Notes: generated from the sequence alone by a model not told the origin. DNA of 64,000 nt from Mucilaginibacter_A sp964251965 (GCA_964251965.1 CAXULQ010000005.1:209258-273257), one strand, 5' to 3'. Counted from the first letter of the stretch, positions 43,858 to 53,507 are shown. Program-made: numbers and translations.

Positions 43858-45050
43858 TGCCCCTTTCTGACCTGGCAATCCGACATGCCAAAGCAAAATC
43901 TAAAGACTATAAAATAACCGATTCGTAAAGCCTTTACCTGAATGTCCGTACGTCGGGCAAAAAGATATGGCGATTTCGATACCTGTTTCACGGGAAAGAA
44001 AAGGTTCTCACAATCGGTTCTTATCCATCTGTTAGTTTGTCTCAAGCAAGAGATAAGCGGGATGAAGCGAAAGAGATGATCGCAGCAGGCAGCGATCCGG
44101 CAATGTCTAAGGCGGAAGATAAGCGTTTAGCTGTTTTTAAGAATGCGCAAACCTTTGAACTTGTTGCCAGGGAATGGCACGCAAGAAACTTTGACAGCTG
44201 GACGGAGCGGTATGCAAAGGAAATTCTATTACGTTTGGAAAATAATGCTTTCCCTTTCATTGGGGTAAAGCAGATTTCGCAGGTCAACATTCAGGATGTG
44301 ATCCACTGCCTGCACAAGATCGAAGATCGCAAAGCTTACGACATGACCAGGCGGGTGATGCGGATTATCGGACAGATTCTGCGATATGCAGTTGTTACGG
44401 GTCGAGCGGATCGGGACTTCACGTCAGACTTGAAGGGATCATTAAAAAAGTATAGAAGCGGCCACTACGCTTCGATCACCTCAAAACAATTGCCTGACTT
44501 TCTGAAAAAATTAAACGGCAATAACGGAAGGCTATTTAAACAAACTGTTCAGGCCACCAAATTGCTGATGCTAACACTTGTTAGGACAAATGAGCTAATA
44601 CAAGCTAAGAAAACAGAGTTTGATTTTGAAAAAAACCTTTGGGTCATTCCTGCCGAACGCATGAAAATGAAATTGGAGCACGTTGTGCCCCTATCTACCC
44701 AAGTTCGGACAATTTTGGAAGATTTGTTCACATCTTTCCCCAAAAGTGATTATTTGCTTCCGAGCATTATCAATCACCGTAAACCGATCAGTGATAATAC
44801 GATTTTAAAAGCAATTGCAAATCTCGGCTACAAAGGAATAATGACGGGGCATGGATTTAGGTCGCTCGGCATGACCACAATTAAGGAAGAGTTGGATTAT
44901 CGCCACGAAGTAATTGATCGGCAATTGGCGCATGTTCCGAAGAACAAGATCGATAAAGCCTATGACCGTGCACAATTTTTAGATAAAAGAATTGTCATAA
45001 TGCAAGAATGGGCAAATCTGATTGATCAATATTCTGAACTATTAAGTTAG
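43858..45050 (+). pseudogene. DUF4102-type tyrosine integrase with premature stop
   Basis: Reading from a TTG gives PLSDLAIRHAKAKSKDYKIT, then DS and TAA, then SLYLNVRTSGKKIWRFRY, GSYPSVSLSQARDKR and the rest in the same frame. This is the arm-binding domain of DUF4102 integrases with one in-frame stop. The remaining 374 codons keep the catalytic domain: TLVRTNELIQ, HGFRSLGMTTI, RQLAH and the Tyr of KAYDRAQF. A restart downstream would give a protein lacking its arm-binding domain. Whether the stop is real or a sequencing error needs read-level evidence. Confidence 0.8.
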
Positions 45051-45072
45051 AGGGCATTATAAAAAACCCGCT

Positions 45073-45282
45073 CTAATTTTTTTCAAAAGCGTCTAATAGG
45101 TCTAAAATATCTTGTTTGCGCCACGCAGTAATTCTTGGTGTTAGTTTAAAACCTTTAGGGAACCTACCAGTCCGACACCCGTTCCACCAAGTCGCCTCGC
45201 TGACAGGAATTAAGTGAAGAACTTCTGGCAGCCGAAGAAATCCATTCGGATAGCAATGTTTTAATTTATCTGAACAAAGCAT
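45073..45282 (-). CDS. AlpA-family regulator
   Basis: 69 residues with the AlpA/excisionase pattern: FLRLPEVLHLIPVSEATWWN, then RFPKGFKLTPRITAWRKQDI. AlpA proteins regulate integrase genes of P4-like and related elements. It is convergent with the integrase and ends 22 bp from it, the usual partnership for DUF4102 integrases. Confidence 0.88.
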   Translation of the reverse strand: MLCSDKLKHCYPNGFLRLPEVLHLIPVSEATWWNGCRTGRFPKGFKLTPRITAWRKQDILDLLDAFEKN

Positions 45283-45521
45283 ATTTGTCCTTACAAGTTA
45301 AAAGTGAAGCTGTTATCTTACATATTTTTTACAGAACGTTACTACTTATTTTTAATGGTTAACGTTGAATAATGTTGTGCTAACCACTTTAATACGAACC
45401 CCATATGTAAGGGTCGCCGGTGGTTTTTCTTTAAACCTAATATTCTAAAAAACCAGTTCCAGTAAAATATTGTCTTAATAACTTGCCTCCGTAAATCTAA
45501 TATCAGATGAAGCCGTCTATC

Positions 45522-45758
45522 TTATTTATTATTATCTTTATTATTATCGGAAATAAATTTAAGAACTCTAAGCACCTGCTTTGCGGTATCAATTAGCTTT
45601 TTGTCCTGCTCAAAAATCTCATCCCATTTTTCCACTTCCTTTTCGTTTTGACTTATTAAACTTTCTTCTATTGGTTTAAAGTGTTTGCGATGATAATAAG
45701 CCTTGATAAAATGTAGTACATAAGGTGAATTGCGACAATGCATGCGAACGCAAGGCAT
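45522..45758 (-). pseudogene. Displaced C-terminal tail of the 4TM protein
   Basis: A 78-codon frame overlaps the end of the 4TM gene by 91 nt. Its useful part, AYYHRKHFKPIEESLISQNE then KEVEKWDEIFEQDKKL, looks like a cytosolic tail that would follow the last membrane helix if one base were added or removed near 45700. The start codon here has no clear ribosome site. It is read as the frameshifted tail, though an independent small protein is possible. Confidence 0.45.
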
Positions 45759-46513
45759 AACTCAAGTGGGAGATAACGACCAATAAGAACTGCTACAGAA
45801 AAACAATTAAAAAGAATAGTTATAACAACGATAGAAAAAAACATTAATACAACTATTATTGGTGTAATTTTCTTATCAAAGTTTACTCCATTACTTCTAA
45901 AAAAAACGAAGATGTTAAAAGGTAAAGTAAATACAGTTAAAAAATTAATTACATTATAATAGTAAAAATTATATTCCTCATTTTGCAATCCTGCTAATAC
46001 CAAAAACGTCATGCAATATAATCCGGCAATTAAAAACATAGACTTAAAACCTTCAACAAAATTAGCGGCAGCTTCTCTTTCTTGATCCAACAGCAAAATT
46101 GCTTTTTTAAAGTTGCTATTAAGGATGTTAATTTTTGCTAAGTTTTCTTCTGCCTGAATATGCTCGTCACTTTTCCTTACGTTGTCACTAGATACTATTG
46201 GCCTTAGTTGGAAAGAGATTTCAGGATTAATTTCCACAAACTTTTTAGGTTCTTTATCTAAACCCTCTGCTTTTGATTCACCTGTTTCTCTGACAATTTC
46301 GTAATCTTTATGATTTTGACGAGCAGTTTGAATGAGTGCTCTGTATCGCGTTTTTAACTTTAATATCTTACTATTTACGGTTTTCTCACCAATTTTTAAA
46401 ATTCCACTATCGATTGCGTCTCGAAAAGACTGCGAAGACGCATAGCCCAAATTTAATCCAGCAAACAAAGCGAAATAACTTCCGAAATTGCTGATATTAA
46501 TTTCTAAAAACAC
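45668..46513 (-). CDS. 4TM protein, possibly frameshifted at the end
   Basis: 281 residues. The N-terminal 155 residues are soluble and helical; four membrane helices follow (SMFLIAGLYCMTFLVLAGL, INFLTVFTLPFNIFVFF, IIVVLMFFSIVVITILF, LCLAFACIVAIHLMYYIL). The end is LSRLIIIANTLNQ, while a charged tail continues in another frame. It is 38 bp downstream of the next gene and probably in one operon with it. The layout is like that of 4TM effectors found beside nucleotide-signalling systems, but no such enzyme is present. Confidence 0.65.
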   Translation of the reverse strand: MFLEINISNFGSYFALFAGLNLGYASSQSFRDAIDSGILKIGEKTVNSKILKLKTRYRALIQTARQNHKDYEIVRETGESKAEGLDKEPKKFVEINPEISFQLRPIVSSDNVRKSDEHIQAEENLAKINILNSNFKKAILLLDQEREAAANFVEGFKSMFLIAGLYCMTFLVLAGLQNEEYNFYYYNVINFLTVFTLPFNIFVFFRSNGVNFDKKITPIIVVLMFFSIVVITILFNCFSVAVLIGRYLPLELCLAFACIVAIHLMYYILSRLIIIANTLNQ

Positions 46514-46551
46514 TCTATATCTTTAGTTATAATGCAAGATGATTAAAATAA

Positions 46552-47142
46552 TTAGCTGAATTCAGGGATAGGGTGGACATTGCATTTATGAAATAAACTG
46601 TCAAAAATGCTATTTAATTGGTCGGCAAGATCAGCGTTATTAAAGTTACAAAAAGCGGTTTTATTGGAATTATCGACTTGTTCAATCGCTTCCACCCGAT
46701 AAGAATCGTTATCACTGACAGTAAAATTCAAATCTTTTTCGAATGTTTTCTTTAATGCATTGGAAAATTCAATACTCGCAAACCGCAGGTCTATTTGCAT
46801 TGGAAAATCCTTGGACATCTCAGCTAAACGATCGAAAAAAGGACTGTGAGCTTCCTCATCTTTGCGCAATAAAATTTTTAATAATTTTCCGTTTTCTAAA
46901 AACTTTGCCAAAGTTTCAACGAAGATGGGATGTGCTTCGCCGATATCACCAGTTAAACTATCGTCATAAATTTTGACTTCTTTTTTAGAATACTGCATAA
47001 TTTTGGCGATCGAAATAGCTGCGGTTTCGGGGCTTATCGTTACGTAATTAAAATTATCATGATTTGACGCTAAATTGTCTAAGGTTGCGGCATATTCATC
47101 TAATTCATAGGACATCGACGTTTCTCCAGGTAGTAGTGGCAT
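46552..47142 (-). CDS. Unknown cytosolic partner of 4TM protein
   Basis: 196 residues. A more likely start is the Met ten codons in (MSYELDEY, at 47115), since GGAGAAA precedes it by 7 nt. The protein is alpha/beta with an alternating pattern (NYVTISPETAAISIAKIMQY, KLLKILLRKDEEAHSPFFDR, TAFCNFNNADLADQLNSIF). The layout suggests a PLD-like or similar Rossmann-type fold without visible HKD residues. It shares an operon with the 4TM gene, so a sensor-plus-membrane-effector pair is conceivable. Confidence 0.6.
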   Translation of the reverse strand: MPLLPGETSMSYELDEYAATLDNLASNHDNFNYVTISPETAAISIAKIMQYSKKEVKIYDDSLTGDIGEAHPIFVETLAKFLENGKLLKILLRKDEEAHSPFFDRLAEMSKDFPMQIDLRFASIEFSNALKKTFEKDLNFTVSDNDSYRVEAIEQVDNSNKTAFCNFNNADLADQLNSIFDSLFHKCNVHPIPEFS

Positions 47143-47763
47143 ATTATAAAATTAAGTTTTTAAAATAGTGTTGTCATCTCCAGTTTACGGCATCGTATGA
47201 AATTAAGATATTAAATACTGAAGGTTTAAAAACGAAATATATACAATTCGTTTTAAAGTTGACTCAAATTGTTAATAAATATTAATTTTATTTAAAATTA
47301 TTTATTAGATTAAATATTTAGTTGTATAATTTTATGTCGATGGCAATATTTTCAAGTCCATCTTATCTTAGATTGGTCATGATCGGTTATGGCGATATTA
47401 TACTCATAACCTGAAGGCCGCAAGTTCAAATCCTGCCCCCGCAACCAATAAAATCAAACACTTAAATTGATCAGTGTTTCTGCCTTTTATTCCGGTGCTA
47501 CCGCGGTACTACCTTTCTTGTTAAAAAGCGAACAATACTCGATAAATGACATTCTATACGTACAGCACTCTTGAGCGCCGTGTTACTATAATATCACCGG
47601 TTTCAGGTTTTACAAATCGTGAAGTATAGAAATAGAGAGATGAAAGTCTGGCATAAATGCTACTTATTCAGATACGGCTATACCTTTTGCTGCTTTTGGA
47701 ATAAAAGAAATTATTTGTTAAGGTCGATAGAAAATCAGTTTCAGCTCTAAACAATATCGTTGT
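47143..47763. other. Intergenic with tRNA 3'-end remnant
   Basis: Contains the attachment-like tRNA piece described separately. The left 200 bp is strongly AT-rich and probably includes the promoter of the operon reading leftward. No gene was seen on the right side. Confidence 0.45.
47403..47447 (+). other. tRNA-Met-like 3' half, attachment remnant
   Basis: CTCATAACCTGAAGGCCGCA, then AGTTCAAATCCTGCCCCCGC and AACCA: the 3' half of a CAT-anticodon tRNA starting in the anticodon loop. It aligns with 63361-63404 in the same orientation with about eight differences. No matching 5' half lies upstream. Confidence 0.65.
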
Positions 47764-48432
47764 TTATATATCCTTTTTTGGTTCGTTCTCTAAAATCATA
47801 AAAAGTTCTCTCTTCGTGATTTTCAAGTCAAGTTTAAATCCTGACAGCATTAGAAATATTCCCAGAAGTTCAATTATCCAAAAATGCTTGTCCCATGTTA
47901 ACAACGAGCTGTTAGACAACGAAACATAGTTTATTGAAAAAGCAATAGGAAGCAATATCAGAGAATAAGAAGATGTATACAGAAACACTAATAAAGCGAG
48001 TAAATGGTCTATTCTATTTTGTAAACCTTTCATTTTTTCTGTAAATCCCCCTTCACGTAGATACCTATAGGTCGTAAGGTTAAATCTAATTTCAGAAATC
48101 GGGATACGTTGAGCCTTACCTTTTGTAACAATAATTTTTTGAAATTCTTTCGGTAAGTACAACTCTCTGCTTTTTTGATGCCTTACCAACCACCACAATG
48201 AAATGTGGTAAAAGAAGTCATCTAAAAATGACGCGTGTACAGAATAAATTAAAATGCCACAGATAACAGTGATCAAAATTAAGGTCCAATTTGTGTTTTC
48301 ACCAGTAAAAGTCCCAATTGAATAGTCGTGTGAAAAGTAGGCAAAAACAAGAATAAATATAAAACCCGAAGCAACATATCTAATCAGAGCCTTGAAGAGT
48401 TCAAGAAAGCTTTTTTCGTTAGTTAATTCCAT
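47764..48432 (-). CDS. 4TM membrane protein of unknown function
   Basis: 222 residues. Membrane helices lie near 20-38 (VASGFIFILVFAYF), 49-66 (TLILITVICGILIYSV), 140-160 (LLALLVFLYTSSYSLILLPI) and 185-200 (FWIIELLGIFLMLSGF). A cytosolic loop of about 65 basic residues lies between helices two and three (FQKIIVTKGKAQRIPISEIR). Family not recognised. It lies between an attachment remnant and a TIR fragment, within accessory DNA. Confidence 0.65.
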   Translation of the reverse strand: MELTNEKSFLELFKALIRYVASGFIFILVFAYFSHDYSIGTFTGENTNWTLILITVICGILIYSVHASFLDDFFYHISLWWLVRHQKSRELYLPKEFQKIIVTKGKAQRIPISEIRFNLTTYRYLREGGFTEKMKGLQNRIDHLLALLVFLYTSSYSLILLPIAFSINYVSLSNSSLLTWDKHFWIIELLGIFLMLSGFKLDLKITKRELFMILENEPKKDI

Positions 48433-48862
48433 TTTAGTGAAGTCGCATTACTTTTTAAATTACCTTACCCTAATGTGATCCAGCTATTATTTATTAAACA
48501 AACCAGGAGCTGTTATTTGGCATTTTTAGTTAAAATATTTAATACGTTGTAGAAAATCCCAAGCCATAGAGGGCCAACCAAACAGATTTCATTTCATATC
48601 TTCGTTAAAATTCGGAAGTTTTTTTAAATAAGCAAATATGTCCCCAAGCCGAATGCGAAAAAATTGAATTCACTATCTGGTAAAACATAATAAAGCATGT
48701 AAGAATTATATCAAGTCATACATAGATGTCAATAGTTTTCTAATTAAGTTATAGTTAGGAAGTCCTCTTCATGGACGATATTCCTACAGTTTTGCAGTTC
48801 ATTTTAAGGAGTACACTACAAGCCAATTTCAGGTAACACTGTTAGTTACCAGTATAGTATTG
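48433..48862. other. Intergenic, nothing recognised
   Basis: AT-rich stretch between two minus-strand genes. No domain-bearing frame or strong hairpin was seen. Confidence 0.35.
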
Positions 48863-49625
48863 TTAATATGTTATTGTTGTAAAGTCGGGTGACCCATTCG
48901 TCTGAATACAATACTCAAAAGTTATTTCATCATTTTCGTCGCTTCGAGTATCATCTTTGATGTTCAAAATTTTTATTGCTGTATAAAAACCATTGGTGTT
49001 TTGCAAAACAGCCACCTGATTAATAGACGATCGTCTTACACGAGAAGAACCATCATAGTTTCTAGCATCTTTAATACTGCTTATATCGCTAACATCCCTG
49101 GCTATTGCAACAGTTTTAATACTTGCTGGATCATTTAGTAGGTAGATACTTGTATCACTTGCTTTAGAAAAATTTAGTTCGAACATCAATTCGCCTTGTC
49201 CAATTGAGTATTTTCCATTGTTGTTTGAATAATCAAACGTCACTGTTCCCTTTATCGCTGGCGAACAATATTTTTCGCTGTTAGGTATAAATTTCTGTTG
49301 TGCGAAATCTTTAACTGTTTGAAATGGGTTTTTACCAATTGGCGGTATCGGTAAAATTGGTTCATCAAGAAGGTCTCGGAGTAACTCCTCATATTTACTT
49401 TCATACATATTTGGTTCTTCAAAGCTAATGTACATTCTTCCTCCAAGGAATGTCGGTATTTTTCTATTATTCAGATTGTTTTTTATCAAAGGAATAACCC
49501 AATTCGTATTTTGGTCGTTTATTAATTGCGCAGTCATGATTTGCTTTTCATACCCAGCACCGCCTTTTCCTTCATTAGCTTTTAGAACATAGGCCTCAGA
49601 GCATATACTAAGAACAGTGTTTGCA
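48863..49625 (-). pseudogene. TIR-domain protein missing its N-terminal half
   Basis: The frame reads ANTVLSICSEAYVLKANEGK, then GGAGYEKQIMTAQLIND and TNWVIPLIKNN, then PTFLGGRMYISFEEPNMYES. This is the second half of a TIR-domain protein plus its beta-rich C-terminal region. The start of the TIR fold, including the first strand and loops, is missing. Upstream sequence changes to a different gene near 49625, so a recombination joined the two. An internal Met would allow a 224-residue product, but it lacks the catalytic part and is unlikely to work as a TIR enzyme. Confidence 0.65.
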
Positions 49626-49785
49626 CGTCATCGCTATTGTTGATTGCTCTAATGATTTCGTACTGCGCCCTGTTCAATACCCGAAACGAGTTTGGGTATG
49701 AACAGTTTACAGCATAAGCATAATCCTCATTAACGAGGTTCAGTAGCAGTTCAGGAGATTTTCGGGGAACCAGTTCTTTCATCAT
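49582..49785 (-). pseudogene. Truncated peptide-maturase N-terminus (PqqD-like)
   Basis: 67 codons. KSPELLLNLVNEDYAYAVN, then YPNSFRVLNRAQYEIIRAIN and NSDDV resemble the PqqD-like start of radical-SAM peptide maturases, where a VLNxxQYEIIxAI helix follows short strands. After about residue 55 the sequence enters TIR-coding DNA in the wrong frame and stops. The start overlaps the end of the small peptide gene by 35 nt. The homology is by pattern only. Confidence 0.4.
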
Positions 49786-49909
49786 CTTGCGTATCGGTAT
49801 AACTTGAACAATCGCAATCGTTTTTCACTGGTGAAAAAATGGAGTAGCCTTCGCTTACCTTAGCTTCTAATTCAGCGACATCATCAAACAGGATTTCAGT
49901 TTCTAACAT
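49751..49909 (-). CDS. 52-residue peptide, possible RiPP precursor
   Basis: Starts MLETEILFDDVAELEAKVSE, an acidic leader-like helix, then GYSIFSP and a Cys-bearing C-terminal segment, KNDCDCSSYTDTQDDE. A leader plus a Cys/Ser/Thr core just upstream of a PqqD-like maturase start is the layout of radical-SAM-modified peptides. The maturase is truncated, so the peptide is probably an orphan. This is inference from layout; no known RiPP family is claimed. Confidence 0.45.
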   Translation of the reverse strand: MLETEILFDDVAELEAKVSEGYSIFSPVKNDCDCSSYTDTQDDERTGSPKIS

Positions 49910-49946
49910 GGTTTTTTAAGTTTTAAAGGGTTATTTATTTGATTAA

Positions 49947-50615
49947 TTATTTTGTGCTTGCTTCGCCTGCCTTTTCTGTTTTCATCCGGTTCATTAGCAT
50001 GTGAACCGTGCTTGGGTGCCATTTTCCGCCATCTCTAAAAGTCGGCACCCCTTTTCTATTCAACTCCCTGGAAACGGCTCTTACGGTTTTTATCCCTCTG
50101 CTGCGTAATTGCCCGATGACTGGCGAAAGCTTATCCGCAAATTCTTCTGCTGCTTTCTTGTTCGCTACTGAAAGTACCTTACCGTTTTTGCCCAATTCAA
50201 CCCCCCGCCTTTTTGCCGCACCTAATGCCGCTTTCGTTGTCTTACTTATTTTATCCCGGATATCTTCGGCAACTGCTGCCAGAATATGGATCGTAAATCG
50301 GGTCGCATGCGGGTTGTCCGTCACAATGATTTCCACCTTTGATTTTACGATCCCTGCAATTTGCTCGACATCCCTTCCGAGACGGTCAAGCCTGGCAACG
50401 ATCAAGGTCGCTTTGCTCTGCTTGCATAAATCAAGCGCATAAAACAACCCGGTACGGTGCTTTCGGGTAGACCGAATTTCAACGACGTCTTTCGACAAAA
50501 TGAAGTCATTAGCCTTACAATACTGTTCCACCGCGTTTTGCTGCGCCTCCAACCCTAATCCACTACGGCCCTGCTTGCTTGAGGAAACCCGGTAATACGC
50601 GACGGCCTGCTTCAT
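49947..50615 (-). CDS. Small serine recombinase (resolvase/invertase type)
   Basis: 222 residues. The catalytic domain starts VAYYRVSSSKQGRSGLGLEA with nucleophile Ser11, followed by ATLIVARLDRLGRDV with the conserved Arg residues and FTIHILAAVAEDIRDKISK. The C-terminus has an HTH-like VRAVSRELNRKGVPTFRDGG. Complete for the short resolvase class. It can recombine or invert DNA at short sites. It begins 130 bp from a region of pseudogenes and may have helped assemble it. Confidence 0.9.
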   Translation of the reverse strand: MKQAVAYYRVSSSKQGRSGLGLEAQQNAVEQYCKANDFILSKDVVEIRSTRKHRTGLFYALDLCKQSKATLIVARLDRLGRDVEQIAGIVKSKVEIIVTDNPHATRFTIHILAAVAEDIRDKISKTTKAALGAAKRRGVELGKNGKVLSVANKKAAEEFADKLSPVIGQLRSRGIKTVRAVSRELNRKGVPTFRDGGKWHPSTVHMLMNRMKTEKAGEASTK

Positions 50616-50926
50616 TCGGTGGCCCTGTTCTGTTCAGGATTAAACGATCCTTTATATTTGAACACAAATTGTATTAATATCTGCTTAGCGCAGATCGTAA
50701 AGGACTGAAGGAGAAACGTTTACTGTCGGAGGAATTTAGAAAAAGTGGGGAGTTTTGTTTATGGGTTTAGGATCGTTTACTTATAAACAAAAATTTTGTT
50801 GAGAATCTTTTAAAAATTGTATCGGAAACTTTTGTAATCAGTTAACTGCCTCCCTTACACAATTATTCCTATAAAAATTGCCAGAAATATTAGCAATTTA
50901 GCTGTTAATAGGCGGTATTTGTCCCC
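50616..50926. other. Intergenic, nothing recognised
   Basis: Region between the resolvase start and the dead SRAP gene. It is AT-rich, with no clear hairpin or frame. Confidence 0.35.
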
Positions 50927-51636
50927 GTGTGTACCAAAGTAATACCCGTTGATATTCGGCAGTTATCCAACAAACTGCAAGCTAATATTATTTCCGGCAA
51001 ACAGAGGGGCTAAGTGCAACGGAAGCAATTGAGCGTATTGGCAACGATGATATTCTTCCAACTGACTTGGCTACGGTTATTACCCACCACCGTCCTCGGG
51101 ACATTCAGTACATGCGCTAGAATTTGCTGCCTTCCTTTGTTGAAGACCCTAAAGGGGTTTCGCCAATGTATAATGCACGAGCGGAAACCTTGACAGAAAC
51201 ACGCTCTTTTAAAGATTTAATCATGTCCTCCCGTTGCCTGATTCTGAATAAAGGTTTTTACGACAATGAAACGCAAGGCGATGAACGCGTACAGTGGAAA
51301 ATCAGTCCGCACAGGAAGATTATTTTTACAAAGCGGGACTTTGGACAACATGGCGTAACCTTCAAACAGGGTGAAACAATTGATAGTTTTACCATGATTA
51401 CTTGTGATCCGCAAAATACGGAATTCAGTAGAGTGCATGTCCGCATTCCGATTATCATGACAAAGCCGGAACGTCTTTTGTGGATGAACCCAAATGCAAC
51501 TAAAGAACAATTACTTGCCTTGTTAAAGCCATATGACGCATCCCTTTATAGTATTTCAGAATACAACCGATCGATTACGAGGATTACGAAGTGGAGGATG
51601 TTATATTGCTACGCAAATAATAAGCGTGACGATTAA
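50927..51636 (+). pseudogene. Broken SRAP/HMCES-type abasic-site protein
   Basis: From a GTG the frame reads CTKVIPVDIRQLSNKLQANI, the family start with the N-terminal Cys. It stops, resumes in other frames as ATEAIERIGNDDIL and TDLATVITHHRPRDIQYMR, hits a TAG, and continues NLLPSFVEDPKGVSPMYNAR to the end. In the last part, family motifs appear as NARAETL, LNKGFYDN (usually GFYEW) and VHVRIPIIM with the conserved His. SRAP proteins crosslink to abasic DNA through Cys2. Several stops and a changed active site show it is dead. Confidence 0.75.
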
Positions 51637-51704
51637 CAAAGCCAAACTTATATTTTGAAAAATAGATATTAAGTTATAAAAGTTCTTTTTGCTTAATATT
51701 CATT

Positions 51705-51898
51705 ATGAAGAGCAATCTTAAAATTCGTCTCCTACGCCACACTATTAGTCTCGATCAGTGTAATATGGCGAAAAAGCTAAGTATTTCCGTTGAGGAATAT
51801 CGCGAATCGAAACCGGACTGGAAAAACTAAAGCCAAATATATCACAAGAAATGAGGGATATATTCGGGCAAAGCGTAGAAAAATATTTAGCAGAATAA
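51705..51898 (+). pseudogene. Frameshifted small Xre-family HTH gene
   Basis: The first frame gives MKSNLKIRLLRHTISLDQCN then MAKKLSISVEEYRE and stops. One base over it continues IETGLEKLKPNISQEMRDIF then GQSVEKYLAE and TAA. Together they make a 65-residue HTH protein of the type common in Bacteroidota mobile elements. Confidence 0.65.
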
Positions 51899-52008
51899 AA
51901 ATTATTATATCTTTTGAATTTAATGGTGTTTAACCATCGCAGCATCATCTTTCAATGGTATTTTTAATGTGGTATAGAAATCATCCCTACTTCTTCCAAG
52001 GAGAAAAG

Positions 52009-52515
52009 ATGAGCGTATTTAAAGTTGATGAAATTGAAATCAGTTATAAACGGGCGAACCAACGCAGCATCTTACCGAAAATAGGTTGCCCTAACGATGC
52101 CTATTTTATTCTGCACAACCAGTGGAACGAAAACCGAATGGAGTTGGCGGAAGACTATAAAATGTTAATGCTTAACAGGGAAAATTGTGTTTTAGGTATC
52201 TTCCATATTAGTAGCGGCGGTACTGTAAGCACAGTGTCCGACCCAAAGCTAATTTTTGTTGCCGCGTTAAAAGCCAATGCCAGTTCAATTATCCTTGCCC
52301 ATAACCATCCGTCCGGCAACCTAAAACCATCTGAAGAAGATTGTATCACGACCCAGCAATTAATGGATGTAGGAAGGTTGTTAGAAATAGAAGTATTAGA
52401 CCATTTAATCATTACAAATCGTGGTTGTTATTCGATAACCCATGATTCACAGTATCGATTGTTTGATTCCTCGTCTTGCCCTAAATATCAAAACTTGCCT
52501 GTGTTGAAGCTTTAA
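52009..52515 (+). CDS. RadC-like JAB domain protein
   Basis: 168 residues from MSVFKVDEIEISYK. This start was chosen because AAGGAGAAAAG stands directly before it; a longer frame lacks a site. The RadC/JAB1-MPN core shows AHNHPSGNLKPSEED, with the metal-binding HxHP(S/T)G...S/D pattern. RadC-like proteins are frequent on integrative elements and phages, probably as DNA-processing or antirestriction helpers. A frameshifted paralogue lies at 61.3 kb, on the other side of the lysozyme and fibre block. Confidence 0.88.
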   Translation: MSVFKVDEIEISYKRANQRSILPKIGCPNDAYFILHNQWNENRMELAEDYKMLMLNRENCVLGIFHISSGGTVSTVSDPKLIFVAALKANASSIILAHNHPSGNLKPSEEDCITTQQLMDVGRLLEIEVLDHLIITNRGCYSITHDSQYRLFDSSSCPKYQNLPVLKL

Positions 52516-52782
52516 GCAAAGTCCGTTTTAACAAAGTGCAGTTCGTAACTAATAGGAATTGCATGGTCAGACGAACTACCTAATAATTGGGGTTATGTTA
52601 AGTAGGAAGTCATGAGTGTTAGATGAATGGTATAAATATAACGTATACCTCAGCTATGTCTTATATCACGATTTATAATAAATAACAGGGAAACTTAAAT
52701 AGCGTAGATTACACAAATACCTTTCGGGTTTATTGTAATACGAAATTTAGCAATTTAACTAGTAATTGCACAATCTTCACCA

Positions 52783-53454
52783 TCATTCGAGCCTTATTAC
52801 ACCGATAACAATAGCAATGGCTCGTATCTCTGACCGGTGTAGCTCGAATGGTTCGTAATCTTCGTTGTCGCTAACAATCAGTACATGCTGCCCGTCACCG
52901 GCTTTGCGTACCCGCTTGATGATAGCCCCTTGGCTCGTATCCAGTACATAAACCTTGTTCCACTGGAAAAAAGTATCCAAGCTTAAACGTTTACAGGCAA
53001 CAATATCACCACTATTGTACTTAGGGTACATACTGATCCCGCGCACTGTAATTAGGAACTCTGCCCCAACAAACGTTGGAATAACAAACTGTTCGCTGTC
53101 ATAGCCCATTACTTGGGCATCCCCATGTCCATTCCCAGCCATTGCATCAATATTAATTAACGGTATAGACTTGTATTTGACCGGCAGGTCTCCAAAATTC
53201 CTACCCTCCGCCTTTACATCCTTTTTTTCTTCTTCCTGCCCACTTTTAATCATCTCACCTAAGCCCATACGTAGCCAAACGGGATCCAAATCGGGAAAAG
53301 CTTTCGTTATTTGTTCTAATTTCTGATCAGAAATAGAGTTTCTTATATTATTAATATACCCGTTGGACAAGCCTGAGGCCTCTTCCAATGCTGTAATGCG
53401 TATCTTTTTATATCCTGCAAACTGCTTCAGTCTTTCTTTTACGTTCATTTTCAA
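52783..53454 (-). CDS. Phage-type repressor, Xre HTH plus S24 (LexA-like) peptidase
   Basis: 223 residues. HTH at the N-terminus (RITALEEASGLSNGYINNIR), then a linker, then the S24 domain with a cleavage-site-like AMAGNG (A105-G106), nucleophile Ser141 in RGISMYPKYNSGD and Lys180 in GAIIKRV. Such repressors block lytic genes and cut themselves after RecA-ssDNA signals. It is divergent from the lysozyme gene, with paired 9-bp elements between them. This suggests the block is an SOS-controlled phage-like unit. Confidence 0.9.
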   Translation of the reverse strand: MKMNVKERLKQFAGYKKIRITALEEASGLSNGYINNIRNSISDQKLEQITKAFPDLDPVWLRMGLGEMIKSGQEEEKKDVKAEGRNFGDLPVKYKSIPLINIDAMAGNGHGDAQVMGYDSEQFVIPTFVGAEFLITVRGISMYPKYNSGDIVACKRLSLDTFFQWNKVYVLDTSQGAIIKRVRKAGDGQHVLIVSDNEDYEPFELHRSEIRAIAIVIGVIRLE

Positions 53455-53466
53455 TGACTTATGTTA

Positions 53467-53507
53467 TTATTAGAAAAATAATCTAAAAATGCTTTGGATT
53501 ATTAGAA
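53467..53507. promoter_or_regulatory. Operator candidate of S24 repressor
   Basis: TTATTAGAA occurs at 53467-53475 and again at 53499-53507, 32 bp apart (three helical turns), with AATAATC and GATTATT in inverted order between them. It sits between divergent repressor and lysozyme genes. Confidence 0.5.

Noticed and set aside
47403..47447. Functional tRNA-Met gene
   Set aside because: Only the 3' half is present; bases upstream do not form the D arm or the acceptor 5' strand, and the copy has several mismatches to the one at 63.36 kb.
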